This document shows, piece by piece, positions 16,604-25,472 of a stretch of 64,000 bases of DNA. The DNA comes from Xanthobacter flavus. GTDB lineage: Bacteria; Pseudomonadota; Alphaproteobacteria; Rhizobiales; Xanthobacteraceae. Under the pieces are notes generated by a model that was not told the DNA's origin, ran no database searches, and saw only the letters and a list, made by a program, of their open reading frames with translations. The position numbers were made by a program, and so were the translations under genes. Every line of letters starts with the position of its first letter. Positions within the stretch are counted from its first letter, which is position 1. The DNA is taken from NCBI RefSeq assembly GCF_017875275.1, contig NZ_JAGGML010000001.1, forward strand, positions 4,671,001-4,735,000. Direction: 5' to 3'.

Positions 16604-17185
16604 ATGGCTCAGGAAGTCCACACCCGCGTTACCGGCGAGGAACTCGCCCATACGTTCGAGCAGCAGGAGGAGGTGGACCTTTCCGGCTACGCCTTCGAAG
16701 ACTGGATCACCCTCGCCATCTTCTGGATCATGGCCGGGCTGGTGTTCACCCAGTTCTTCACCCGCTACGTGCTCAACGACAGTTTCTCCTGGACCGAGGA
16801 ATTGGCCACCTATTGCCTCGTGGCGGTGGTGTTCATCGGCGCGGCCATGTGCGTGCGGCTCTCGCGGCACATCCAGGTGGACCTCATCTACCGCTTCATC
16901 CCGGAGCCGGCGGGACGGGTGCTGTCGCTGTTCGTGGACCTCGTGCGCACCGGCTTCATCGCCTACGGCGTGTGGCTGATGGTGCGCTACATCGCGCTCG
17001 TGGGCGACGAGCCCATGGTGATGGTCGATGCGCCCAAGAGCGTCGTCTACTACGCGGTCCTGTTCGGCTTCGTGATGATGCTCATCCGCTCGGTCCAGGT
17101 GGCCGTCGGCAACATCCGCCGCGGCTACAGCGTGCTTGAACGCCCCGAGGCGTTCGAAGGCACCTACGATCACAAGGGGGACTGA
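16604..17185 (+). CDS. dctQ: TRAP transporter small membrane subunit (DctQ)
   Basis: A 193-residue inner-membrane protein with four predicted transmembrane helices (starting at about residues 34, 70, 112 and 145) and the conserved WTEELATYCLVAVVFIGAA stretch of DctQ proteins. It pairs with DctM to form the TRAP permease. No good ribosome-binding site precedes the ATG, and the long inverted repeat ends 67 bases upstream, so translation may be modest. The N-terminal 30 polar residues are longer than in many DctQ proteins. Confidence 0.9.
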   Translation: MAQEVHTRVTGEELAHTFEQQEEVDLSGYAFEDWITLAIFWIMAGLVFTQFFTRYVLNDSFSWTEELATYCLVAVVFIGAAMCVRLSRHIQVDLIYRFIPEPAGRVLSLFVDLVRTGFIAYGVWLMVRYIALVGDEPMVMVDAPKSVVYYAVLFGFVMMLIRSVQVAVGNIRRGYSVLERPEAFEGTYDHKGD

Positions 17186-17188
17186 GCC

Positions 17189-18595
17189 ATGTGGCTGCTC
17201 ATCGGCGGGTTCCTCGTCCTGATGCTCTGCGGCGTGCCGGTGGCCATCGCCATGGCCGGGGCATCGCTGGTTTACATCCTCGTTTCCGGAACGGTGCCGG
17301 ACGTTGTCATCGCCCAGCGTATGATCGCCGGCGTGGAGAGCTTCCCGCTGCTGGCGGTGCCGTTCTTCATCCTGGCCGGCAATCTCATGAACATCGCCGG
17401 CGTCACCGGGCGCATCTATGCCTTCGCGGTATCGCTGGTGGGCTGGATGCGGGGCGGGCTGGGGCAGGTGAACATCATCGGCTCGGTGATCTTCTCCGGC
17501 ATGTCCGGCACCGCCATCGCGGACGCGGCCGGGCTCGGCACCATCGAGATCAAGGCCATGAAGGATCATGGCTATTCCACCGAGTTCGCGGTCGGCGTCA
17601 CCGCCGCCTCGGCGACGCTGGGGCCGATCATTCCGCCGAGCCTGCCGTTCGTCATCTACGGGATGCTGGCCAACGTCTCCATCGGCGCGCTCTTCCTCGG
17701 CGGCGTGGTGCCCGGGGTGGTGATGACGCTGCTGATGATGGGGACGGTGGCCTATTTCGCCCGCCGCAACGGCTGGGGCTCGGATGCCGCGTTCAACTGG
17801 AGGCAACTGCTCTCGGCCAGCGTCGAGGTGGTGATCGTGCTGGCATTCCCGGCGGCGGTCTATGTGATGATCGCCCTCGGGCTCTCCACCAACCAGGCCG
17901 TGCTCATCGCGCTCGCGGTGCTCGTGGCGCTCGACTGGTACTTCGACTTTTCCGCCGTCATGGCGCTGATGACGCCGGTGATCCTCATCGGCGGCATGAC
18001 GCTCGGCTGGTTCACGCCCACCGAGGCGGCGGTCGCGGCGGTGATCTGGTCGCTCTTCCTCGGCCTCGTGCGCTACCGCTCCATGACGCTGAAGACGCTG
18101 GCGAAGGCGACCTTCGACACCATCGAGACGACGGCTTCGGTGCTGTTCATCGTCACCGCGGCGTCCATCTTCGCGTGGCTGCTCACCGCCAGTCAGGCGG
18201 CGCAGATGCTCTCCGACGCCATCCTCGGCTTCACCCAGAACAAATGGGTGTTTCTGGCGCTCGCCAACCTGCTGATCCTGTTCGTGGGCTGCTTCATCGA
18301 CACCATCGCGGCCATCACGATTCTCGTGCCCATCCTCTTGCCCATCGTGCTCAAGCTCGGCATCGACCCGATCCATTTCGGGCTCATCATGACGCTGAAC
18401 CTGATGATCGGGCTGCTGCACCCGCCGCTGGGCATGGTGCTGTTCGTGCTGGCGCGGGTGGCGAAGCTCTCGGTGGAGCGCACCACCATCGCCATCCTGC
18501 CCTGGCTGGTGCCGCTGATGATCGCGCTTCTCGCGATCACCTACATCCCCGGCCTTACCCTCTGGCTGCCACACGCCATGGGGCTGGGCCGCTGA
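17189..18595 (+). CDS. dctM: TRAP transporter large membrane subunit (DctM)
   Basis: The 468-residue transport subunit carries the ion-coupled translocation pathway. It is almost wholly hydrophobic, with about 12 helices and hairpin loops. Typical DctM motifs are SGTAIADAAGLG, GPIIPPSLPFVIYG near the middle, and DTIAAITILVPILLPI in the second repeat. It begins 3 bases after the dctQ stop, so the two are translated together. It ends 20 bases from the convergent DUF983 gene. Confidence 0.95.
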   Translation: MWLLIGGFLVLMLCGVPVAIAMAGASLVYILVSGTVPDVVIAQRMIAGVESFPLLAVPFFILAGNLMNIAGVTGRIYAFAVSLVGWMRGGLGQVNIIGSVIFSGMSGTAIADAAGLGTIEIKAMKDHGYSTEFAVGVTAASATLGPIIPPSLPFVIYGMLANVSIGALFLGGVVPGVVMTLLMMGTVAYFARRNGWGSDAAFNWRQLLSASVEVVIVLAFPAAVYVMIALGLSTNQAVLIALAVLVALDWYFDFSAVMALMTPVILIGGMTLGWFTPTEAAVAAVIWSLFLGLVRYRSMTLKTLAKATFDTIETTASVLFIVTAASIFAWLLTASQAAQMLSDAILGFTQNKWVFLALANLLILFVGCFIDTIAAITILVPILLPIVLKLGIDPIHFGLIMTLNLMIGLLHPPLGMVLFVLARVAKLSVERTTIAILPWLVPLMIALLAITYIPGLTLWLPHAMGLGR

Positions 18596-18614
18596 CGAGG
18601 GGCTGGGGGGCGGG

Positions 18615-19022
18615 TCAGGCGCCCGTCCGTCCCTCGGGGGCGGACGGGGTGATGACGCGGCGGCCTTCCTCGGCCTTGTAATAATACTGGCTCGCCACCA
18701 GCCACCCCTTCAACGGTCGGAGGGGTGGTATGCAGGTGAGTAGCAAGAGCGGCAGCGTGGTCACGAGGTGAACCCAGTAGGGTGCCTGATAGGCCACCTC
18801 CAGCCAGATCGCGAACAGCACCGCCGGCACGCAGGCGAAGCACATGACGAAGAAGGCCGGCCCGTCCGCCGGATCGGCGAAGGAATAGTCGAGGCCGCAG
18901 ACCTCGCAGGCCGGGGCAATGGTCAGGAAGCCATTGAAAAGGTGGCCCTCGCCGCAGCGGGGGCAGCGGCCTCGCACGCCCGTGGACAGGGGCGAGAGAT
19001 GCGGCCAATGCTGTTCGTTCAT
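18615..19022 (-). CDS. DUF983 family membrane protein with zinc-ribbon
   Basis: A 135-residue protein of the DUF983 family. Near the N-terminus are two Cys pairs (CPRCGEGHLF and CEVCGLDYSF) that form a probable zinc ribbon, followed by two transmembrane helices (about residues 55-75 and 80-98). The family is common beside cytochrome oxidase genes in alphaproteobacteria but its function is not known; here no oxidase genes are nearby. The start at 19022 has GGGAG 7 bases upstream. It is divergent from crtY across 244 bases that should hold both promoters. Confidence 0.85.
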   Translation of the reverse strand: MNEQHWPHLSPLSTGVRGRCPRCGEGHLFNGFLTIAPACEVCGLDYSFADPADGPAFFVMCFACVPAVLFAIWLEVAYQAPYWVHLVTTLPLLLLTCIPPLRPLKGWLVASQYYYKAEEGRRVITPSAPEGRTGA

Positions 19023-19266
19023 GATATCTCCCGGGCCGGTTGGGGCTTCCGCCCGTCCGGCGTCACGCGGGTCTGGCGATGGTTCGCCGGCGCAGTGTGC
19101 TCCCGTGAGGTAAGTTTCCGCGCCCCTACCCGCAAGTGAGAGCGAGTCGCAGCGGCACCAGGCCGCATCCCTGCCGACGCAGGGGGTGACAGGCGGGCGG
19201 GCTCCAGCTATTCGGCTTTAAGGAAGGGCGACCCAAGGGAACGCGGCACGAGAAGCGGGGCGGGGC

Positions 19267-20421
19267 ATGGATATCGTTTTCGTCGGTGCCGGGCTCGCCA
19301 ACTGCCTGCTCGCCGCCCGCATCGCCCAGCGTCGCGGCCGGGTCCGCATGCTTCTGCTGGAGGCGGGCGAGAGCGTCGGCGGCAACCACAGCTGGTCGTA
19401 CCATTCCAGCGATTTCGAGCGCATGCAGCATGCCTTCCTCAGCCCGTTCCGCGCCCATGTGTGGATGGGGAACGACGTGCATTTCCCCGCCTACTCCCGC
19501 ATCCTCAAGGGCCACTACGGCACCGTCACGTCCGAGCGCCTGTCGCAGGTGATGCACGAGCGGCTGCACACCTCCATCCGCCTGAACGCCAGGGTCGCCC
19601 ATGTGGCGGCGGACCACGTCGTTCTCGCCGGCGGAGAGCGGATCGACGCGGGAGCGGTGATCGACGGGCGGGGGCAGGTGCCGTCCCGGCATCTCGACCT
19701 CGGGTTCCAGAAATTCATCGGCCAGGAGGTGCAGCTTGCCCGGCCACACGGCCTCGCCCGGCCCATCATCATGGATGCGCGGGTGGAGCAGATCGATGGC
19801 TATCGCTTCGTCTACGTGCTGCCGCTCGATCCGCAGACGCTGCTGATCGAGGATACCTATTATTCCGACGGTCCCGAGCTGCCGGCCGACACCTTGCGGC
19901 GCCGCGTCAAGGCCTATGCCGCCGCGCAGGGCTGGGAGATCGAGCATGTGGTGCGCGAGGAGGAGGGCGTCCTGCCCATCGCTCTAGGCGGGGACATCGG
20001 TGCCTTTCTGGCCGAGGCGCCGCCCGGGGTGGCGCGCGTCGGGCTGCGCGCCGCGCTGTTCCACCCCACCACGGGCTATTCCCTGCCGGATGCGATGGAA
20101 CTCGCCGACCTCGTGAGCGAGCTGCCGGACCTCTCCGGCCCGGCCCTTTCCGCCTTCGTGCGCGACTATGCGCGCAAGCGGTGGGACAGCCGCGGTTTTT
20201 TCCGGCTGCTCAACAGGATGCTGTTCCGCGCCGCCGCGCCGGATCGCCGCTATGCCATCCTTGAGCGCTTTTATCGCTTGCCCGAAGACCTGATCGCGCG
20301 CTTTTACGGGGATCGCCTGACCTTCAAGGACAAGGCACGCATCCTCACGGGCCGCCCACCCGTATCGGTGCTGAAGGCCATTTCCTGCCTGCCCGAGACG
20401 AAAGCCGCCACCGGTTCCTGA
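19267..20421 (+). CDS. crtY: Lycopene beta-cyclase
   Basis: CrtY (384 residues) closes beta rings at the ends of lycopene to give beta-carotene at the inner membrane, using reduced FAD as a non-redox cofactor. An N-terminal dinucleotide-binding motif (VFVGAGLANCLLA), LLIEDTYYSD near residue 200 and the conserved FHPTTGYSLPDA support this. The length fits the bacterial CrtY family. It opens a tightly packed operon: its TGA overlaps the crtI ATG by one base. The region before its ATG has only a G-rich, imperfect ribosome-binding site. Confidence 0.95.
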   Translation: MDIVFVGAGLANCLLAARIAQRRGRVRMLLLEAGESVGGNHSWSYHSSDFERMQHAFLSPFRAHVWMGNDVHFPAYSRILKGHYGTVTSERLSQVMHERLHTSIRLNARVAHVAADHVVLAGGERIDAGAVIDGRGQVPSRHLDLGFQKFIGQEVQLARPHGLARPIIMDARVEQIDGYRFVYVLPLDPQTLLIEDTYYSDGPELPADTLRRRVKAYAAAQGWEIEHVVREEEGVLPIALGGDIGAFLAEAPPGVARVGLRAALFHPTTGYSLPDAMELADLVSELPDLSGPALSAFVRDYARKRWDSRGFFRLLNRMLFRAAAPDRRYAILERFYRLPEDLIARFYGDRLTFKDKARILTGRPPVSVLKAISCLPETKAATGS

Positions 20422-21941
20422 TGATGCTTGATGCCACCACGTCCCCCCGCCGCGCCGCCGTCATCGGGTCCGGCTTCGGCGGTCTCGCCCTTGCCATCCG
20501 CCTGCAGGCCGCCGGCATCGCCACCACCGTCTTCGAGCAGCGGGACAAGCCCGGCGGCCGGGCCTATGTCTATGAGGACAAGGGCTTCACCTTCGATGGT
20601 GGCCCAACTGTCATCACCGACCCGTCCTGCCTCGAAGAGGTCTACGAGGCCGCGGGCCGGCGCCTCTCCGACTACGTGGACCTGATGCCGGTCTCGCCCT
20701 TCTACCGCCTCTTGTGGTCGGACGGCCGGCAGTTCGATTACCTGAACGATCAGGCGGCCCTCGATGCCCAGATCGCCGCCTTCAACCCGGCGGACGTGGA
20801 AGGCTACCGGCGCTTCTTCGCTTATTCCAAGGCGGTGTTCGAGGAGGGCTACCTCAAGCTCGGCGCCGTGCCGTTCCTGAGTTTCTCGGACATGATGAAG
20901 GCCGGCCCGCAGCTGGCGAAGCTCCAGGCGTGGCGCTCGGTCTATTCCATGGTGTCGAGCTTCATCAAGGACGAGCACCTGCGGGAAGCCTTCTCCTTCC
21001 ACTCGCTGCTGGTGGGCGGAAACCCCTTCTCCACCTCGTCCATCTACGCCCTCATCCATGCGCTGGAGCGCAAATGGGGCGTGTTCTTCCCCCGCGGCGG
21101 CACCGGCGCGCTGGTGCGCGGTATGGTGAAGCTGTTCACCGATCTCGGCGGCACGATCCACCTCTCGGCCAAGGTGGACGAGATCGTGGTCGAGGGCGAC
21201 CGGGCGACCGGCGTGCGCGTCGGCGGCGAAATGCGCCCGTTCGATCTCGTCGCCTCCAACGCGGACGTGGTGCACACCTACGCCCACCTCATGCGCAACA
21301 GCGCGCGCGGGAAGGCGGAGGGGGCCAAGCTCGCGAAGAAGCGGCATTCCATGTCGCTGTTCGTCATCTATTTCGGCGCCAACCGCACATGGGATCATCT
21401 GCAGCACCACACGGTGCTGTTCGGCCCGCGCTACCGGGGCCTCGTGAACGAGATCTTCAGCGGCCCGGATCTGCCGGAGGATTTCTCCCTCTATCTCCAC
21501 GCGCCGACCGTGACCGACAAATCGCTGGCGCCCGAGGGCTCCACCGCCTTCTACGTGCTCTCCCCCGTGCCGCACCTCGGCAAGGCTGAGATCGACTGGG
21601 AGGTGGAGGGGCCGAAGTATCGCGACCGCATCCTCGGCCATCTCGAGCAGCGCCTGCTGCCGGGGCTGAAAGAGAGCCTCGTGACCACGCGCATCCTCAC
21701 CCCCTTCGGCTTCCGGGACGAGCTTTCGGCCCATCTCGGTTCGGCCTTCTCGGTGGAGCCGATCCTCACCCAGTCGGCGTGGTTCCGGCCGCACAATCGC
21801 GACGACAAGATCGGTAACCTCTATTTCGCCGGCGCCGGCACCCATCCGGGCGCGGGCGTTCCGGGGGTGGTGGGCTCGGCCAAGGCGACGGCTGGCCTCA
21901 TCCTCGAAGACCTCGGCATCGCCACCCGGTCCCCCGCATGA
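20421..21941 (+). CDS. crtI: Phytoene desaturase (CrtI type)
   Basis: This 506-residue FAD enzyme converts colourless phytoene to lycopene by four desaturations. It has the N-terminal motif VIGSGFGGLALAIRLQAAG, then GGRAYVYEDKGFTFDGGPT, and the C-terminal bacterial phytoene dehydrogenase signature ending in YFAGAGTHPGAGVPGV. Length and motifs match proteobacterial CrtI. It overlaps both neighbours (one base with crtY, four with crtB), so the pathway genes are translationally coupled. Confidence 0.97.
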   Translation: MMLDATTSPRRAAVIGSGFGGLALAIRLQAAGIATTVFEQRDKPGGRAYVYEDKGFTFDGGPTVITDPSCLEEVYEAAGRRLSDYVDLMPVSPFYRLLWSDGRQFDYLNDQAALDAQIAAFNPADVEGYRRFFAYSKAVFEEGYLKLGAVPFLSFSDMMKAGPQLAKLQAWRSVYSMVSSFIKDEHLREAFSFHSLLVGGNPFSTSSIYALIHALERKWGVFFPRGGTGALVRGMVKLFTDLGGTIHLSAKVDEIVVEGDRATGVRVGGEMRPFDLVASNADVVHTYAHLMRNSARGKAEGAKLAKKRHSMSLFVIYFGANRTWDHLQHHTVLFGPRYRGLVNEIFSGPDLPEDFSLYLHAPTVTDKSLAPEGSTAFYVLSPVPHLGKAEIDWEVEGPKYRDRILGHLEQRLLPGLKESLVTTRILTPFGFRDELSAHLGSAFSVEPILTQSAWFRPHNRDDKIGNLYFAGAGTHPGAGVPGVVGSAKATAGLILEDLGIATRSPA

Positions 21942-22879
21942 GCGGGACGGACGCCGCTCCGGACGTGGTGGGCGCGAGCGAGGAGGCCATCGCCAAGGGC
22001 TCCAAGAGCTTCGCCGCTGCCGCCCGCCTGTTCGCGCCCCGCATGCGCGAAGATGCGGTGATGCTCTATGCATGGTGCCGCCACTGCGACGACGTGGTGG
22101 ACGGGCAGGAGCTTGGCCACGGCCGCATCGCGAGCGCCCAGACGCCGGCCGAGCGGCTCGACGCCTTGTTCGAGGAGACGCGCCGGGCCTATCGCGGCGC
22201 GCCGTCTTCCCATCCCGCCTTCGCCGCCTTCGCCGAGGTGGTCAGCCGCAACGACATTCCCGAGCGCCATCCCCTCGATCTGCTCGAGGGCTTCCGCATG
22301 GATGTGGAAGGCCGCCGCTACGACACGCTCGATGACACGCTCACCTACTGCTACCACGTGGCCGGCGTGGTGGGGGTGATGATGGCGCTGATCATGGGCG
22401 CGCGGGACGAGGTGGTGCTGGACCGGGCGAGCGACCTCGGCCTCGGCTTCCAGCTCACCAACATTTCCCGCGACGTGATCGAGGATGCCGGCATCGGCCG
22501 CATCTATGTGCCGGGCACGTTCCTCGACATGGAAGGCGTGCCCGAGACGGAGATCGCCGCGCCCGGACACCGCGCCGCCGTCGCCGCCGCCGTCGCGCGG
22601 CTCCTGGATGTGGCGGAGCCCTATTACGAACAGGCCGTGATCGGCATGGGCGCGCTGCCGTTCCGCGCCGCCGCCGCCGTGGGCGCCGCCCGCTGCGTCT
22701 ACCGCGCCATCGGCACCGAGGTGCGACGGCGCGGGCCGAAGGCGTGGGATGCGCGTGTCTCCACCACCAAGGCGCAGAAGATCGGCTACCTGATGCAGGG
22801 CATCGGGCTTGCCCTCTCGACCCGCCGCAGCGGACCGCAGCCGCCGCGCCCGAAGCATTTGTGGACGCGGCCGCGATGA
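21938..22879 (+). CDS. crtB: Phytoene synthase
   Basis: CrtB (313 residues) joins two geranylgeranyl diphosphates to make phytoene, the first committed carotenoid step. The two Asp-rich substrate and magnesium motifs are present: CRHCDDVVDGQ near residue 47 and LTNISRDVIEDAGIGRIYVP near residue 170. The ATGA overlap with crtI and another with the downstream glycosyltransferase place it in the same transcript. No crtE for geranylgeranyl diphosphate is in the window, so that enzyme must be encoded elsewhere. Confidence 0.97.
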   Translation: MSGTDAAPDVVGASEEAIAKGSKSFAAAARLFAPRMREDAVMLYAWCRHCDDVVDGQELGHGRIASAQTPAERLDALFEETRRAYRGAPSSHPAFAAFAEVVSRNDIPERHPLDLLEGFRMDVEGRRYDTLDDTLTYCYHVAGVVGVMMALIMGARDEVVLDRASDLGLGFQLTNISRDVIEDAGIGRIYVPGTFLDMEGVPETEIAAPGHRAAVAAAVARLLDVAEPYYEQAVIGMGALPFRAAAAVGAARCVYRAIGTEVRRRGPKAWDARVSTTKAQKIGYLMQGIGLALSTRRSGPQPPRPKHLWTRPR

Positions 22880-24141
22880 CCCATTTCGCCGTCGTCGCCC
22901 CGCCGCTGCCGGGGCATTACAACCCATTGCTGGTGCTGGCGCGCGAACTCGGCGCGCGGGGCCATCGCGTCACCTTCGTCCACATGGTGGATGCGGCGCG
23001 GCTGGTGAAGGGCAAGGGGGCGGACTTTGCTGCGGTGGGCACGCGCGATTATCCCGCTGGCGCCCTCGACGCCTATGTGAACCGCCTCGCCAAGCCCACG
23101 GGGCTGTTCGGCCTTCTCGGTACACTGCGCGCGACCGCCGCCCAGACGGACATGCTGTGCCGCGATCTGCCCGGCGTGCTGCGCGACATCGGTGCTGACG
23201 CGGTGATCGCCGACCAGACGGAGGCGGCGGGCACCTTGGTCGCGCGCCACCTGGGCCTGCCTGTGATCTCCACCGCGACCGCGCTGCCGCTCAATCGCGA
23301 GGTGGGCGTGCCGCCGCCCTTCGTGCCGTGGCCGTATGAGGAAGGCGAGAAGGCGCTCGTCCGCAACAAGGGCGGCTATCGCGTGACGGATTTCCTCATG
23401 TCGCCCATGCGCAAGGTGCTGGCGCGGCACGGCGCGACCTTCGGGCTGGATCCGTTCGCCGACGGCGGTTTCTCATCGCTCTTGACCGTGGCGCAGATGC
23501 CGAAGGGGCTGGACTTTCCCCGCACCGAGCTGCCCGCCACCTTCCATTACGGCTCCGCCTGGCGCGATGCCGCCGCCGTACCCGCTGCGACCGCACCGCT
23601 GCCGGAGGCCGAGGGCAAGCCCCTGGTGTTCTGCTCGCTGGGCACCCTGCAGGGCGCGCGGGCCGATCTGTTCCGCAAGGTGGCGCTGGCGGCGCGGGAG
23701 GTGGGCGTGCGTCTCCTCATCGCCCATGGCGGGCTTCTGTCGCAGGCCGAGGCCGCGCGGCTCGCTGAGCTTGCAGAGGTGCGCGCGTTCGTCCCCCAGC
23801 AGGAGGTGCTGAAGCGATGCGCGGCGGCGGTGCTCCATTGCGGCATGAACACGGTGCTCGATGCCATGGCCGAGGGCGTGCCGCTGGTGGCCATGCCCAT
23901 CGCCTTCGAGCAGCCGGCCACGGCCGCGCGCCTCGCCTATGCGGGCGTTGCCGAGGTCGTGCCCGCCGGCCGTGCCAGCCAGAAGCGCCTGACCGCCGCG
24001 CTGCGGGCCGTGCTGGAGCAGCCCCGCTATCGCGAGAACGCCCGGCGGATCGCGGCCGAGATGGCACAGGGGCGCGGTGTGACCGATGCCGCCGATCTCA
24101 TCGAGGCGGCGGTGGTCAGGCCCGCACTTCTGACCGCCTGA
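22876..24141 (+). CDS. crtX: Carotenoid glycosyltransferase (CrtX-like, GT1 family)
   Basis: A 421-residue GT1-type enzyme that probably adds a sugar to a hydroxylated carotenoid. The N-terminal GHYNPLLVLARELGARGH region binds the acceptor. The C-terminal half has the nucleotide-sugar motif: VRAFVPQQEVLKRCAAAVLHCG, then MNTVLDAMAEGVPLVAMPI and a Phe-Glu-Gln. I start at the ATG at 22876, which overlaps the crtB stop, rather than at 22744 inside crtB. Zeaxanthin glycosides are known from Xanthobacter (rhamnosides) and Pantoea (glucosides), so the sugar is uncertain. Its 3' end overlaps the convergent acetyltransferase by 26 bases. Confidence 0.88.
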   Translation: MTHFAVVAPPLPGHYNPLLVLARELGARGHRVTFVHMVDAARLVKGKGADFAAVGTRDYPAGALDAYVNRLAKPTGLFGLLGTLRATAAQTDMLCRDLPGVLRDIGADAVIADQTEAAGTLVARHLGLPVISTATALPLNREVGVPPPFVPWPYEEGEKALVRNKGGYRVTDFLMSPMRKVLARHGATFGLDPFADGGFSSLLTVAQMPKGLDFPRTELPATFHYGSAWRDAAAVPAATAPLPEAEGKPLVFCSLGTLQGARADLFRKVALAAREVGVRLLIAHGGLLSQAEAARLAELAEVRAFVPQQEVLKRCAAAVLHCGMNTVLDAMAEGVPLVAMPIAFEQPATAARLAYAGVAEVVPAGRASQKRLTAALRAVLEQPRYRENARRIAAEMAQGRGVTDAADLIEAAVVRPALLTA

Positions 24142-24670
24142 GTCGATAGAGCACCTGCCGGCGCAGGGGATGGCCCGGCGGCGTGGACGGCAGGTCGAAA
24201 TCGCCGCTCTCGTCCCGCGCCATGCCGAGCCGCTCCATCACCGCCCGCGAGCGCAGGTTCGCCGGCACGGTGATGGCGACGATCTCTTCCAGTCCCAGAG
24301 GCGCGAATCCGAAGTCCAGCGCCGCCCGCGCCGCCTCGGTGGCGTAGCCGTGGCCCCAGAATGCCGGATCGAACCGCCAGCCGATCTCCACCGCCGGCGT
24401 GAAGTGCTCCGTGTAGGGCACATGGACGAGCCCGCAATAGCCGGCGAAGTCGATGACGCCAGGCACCTCCACCACCCACAGGCCGAAGCCGTGCCGCGCG
24501 AAATGCGCCTCGGCCCGCTCCGCCACTGCATCGCTGGCGGTTCGGTCGGCGATCGGCATCAGGAATTCCATGGTGCGCGGATCGGACTGCATCGGCCACA
24601 GGGCATCGCGGTCGGATGGTCGCCACGGGCGCAGCAGAAGGCGGTGCGTCTTGAGCGTCGGCGCGCTCAT
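24116..24670 (-). CDS. GNAT acetyltransferase (RimJ/RimL type)
   Basis: A 184-residue acetyl-CoA-dependent N-acetyltransferase of the RimJ/RimL group. The start of the fold (LKTHRLLLRPWRPSDRDALW), the acetyl-CoA region with FWGHGYATEAARAALDFGF, and VPANLRSRAVMERLGM are typical. The real target (a ribosomal protein, another protein or a small molecule) cannot be told. The start at 24670 (MSAPTL) fits the family; a GTG at 24688 would extend it into the upstream gene but lacks a well-placed ribosome-binding site. It follows the pabC-like gene closely and overlaps crtX tail to tail. Confidence 0.85.
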   Translation of the reverse strand: MSAPTLKTHRLLLRPWRPSDRDALWPMQSDPRTMEFLMPIADRTASDAVAERAEAHFARHGFGLWVVEVPGVIDFAGYCGLVHVPYTEHFTPAVEIGWRFDPAFWGHGYATEAARAALDFGFAPLGLEEIVAITVPANLRSRAVMERLGMARDESGDFDLPSTPPGHPLRRQVLYRLRRSEVRA

Positions 24671-24680
24671 GATGGCCGTC

Positions 24681-25472
24681 TCATGCACCCTCGATCAGCG
24701 CGCGCAGGCGGTCGGCGGCTGCGGTGGAGAGGAGGGGGCGGCCTTCCAGGGTCGCCACGGAGCGGATGCCGAGCGCGGAGGTGAGCAGGATTTCATCCGC
24801 CGCTGCGATGTCGTCCACCGTCAGAGGCCGCTCCGAAGCCCCGGCGGCGATCACCTCCGCCCGCATCACGCCGGGCAGGACGCCCTCGGACAAAGGCGGC
24901 GTCACCAGCACCCCGTCGATGACCGCGAACAGGTTGGCGATGGAAGTCTCGGCCACGCCGTCGCGCGTGTTGAGCAGGATGGCGTCATCCACGCCCCGCC
25001 GCGCCGCTTCCTGCCGCGCGAGGATGCCGTCGAGATAGTTCAGCGATTTCACATGCGCCAGCGGCGAGCGATCGTTGCGACGGGTACCCTGCGCTATAAC
25101 GAGCCGCGCGGGAGGCAAAGGCGGGGAGAGCGGCGCTGCGGTCATGACGAGGGTGGGCTTCGGCTCGGCCCGCGGCAGCACGCCGCGCGGGCCGGGACCC
25201 CGGGTGAGGGTGAGGCGCAGCACACCTTCCGACAGGCCATTGGCCTCGGCGGTCTGCGCCAGCGCCGTGCCAAGGTCGAGGGCCGGCAACGGTATCCCCA
25301 GCACGCCCGCGCCGGCAGCGAGCCGGGCCAGGTGCGCCTCGACACGCAGCACCCTGCCGCCCTTTATCCTCAGCGTCTCGAACAGTCCGTCGCCCAGCGT
25401 GAAGCCGCGATCGAACGGGGAGACGGACGCATCTGCCTCCTCCACCAGCCCGGTGCCGAGGAATAGCTTCAT
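24681..25472 (-). CDS. pabC: Class IV aminotransferase, aminodeoxychorismate lyase-like
   Basis: The 263-residue PLP enzyme probably converts 4-amino-4-deoxychorismate to 4-aminobenzoate for folate. Fold-type IV marks are visible: SPFDRGFTLGDGLFETLR at the start, the PLP lysine in HVKSLNYLDGILA, and the DGVAETSIANLF phosphate-binding region. Class IV enzymes include branched-chain and D-amino-acid aminotransferases with similar motifs, but its 4-base overlap with pabB supports the folate role. Confidence 0.88.
   Translation of the reverse strand: MKLFLGTGLVEEADASVSPFDRGFTLGDGLFETLRIKGGRVLRVEAHLARLAAGAGVLGIPLPALDLGTALAQTAEANGLSEGVLRLTLTRGPGPRGVLPRAEPKPTLVMTAAPLSPPLPPARLVIAQGTRRNDRSPLAHVKSLNYLDGILARQEAARRGVDDAILLNTRDGVAETSIANLFAVIDGVLVTPPLSEGVLPGVMRAEVIAAGASERPLTVDDIAAADEILLTSALGIRSVATLEGRPLLSTAAADRLRALIEGA

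Noticed and set aside
15398-18574. A 1058-codon minus-strand open frame opposite dctPQM
   Set aside because: Composition is mostly His/Arg/Glu/Asp, as expected of antisense of membrane-protein codons; the plus strand carries the complete TRAP operon.
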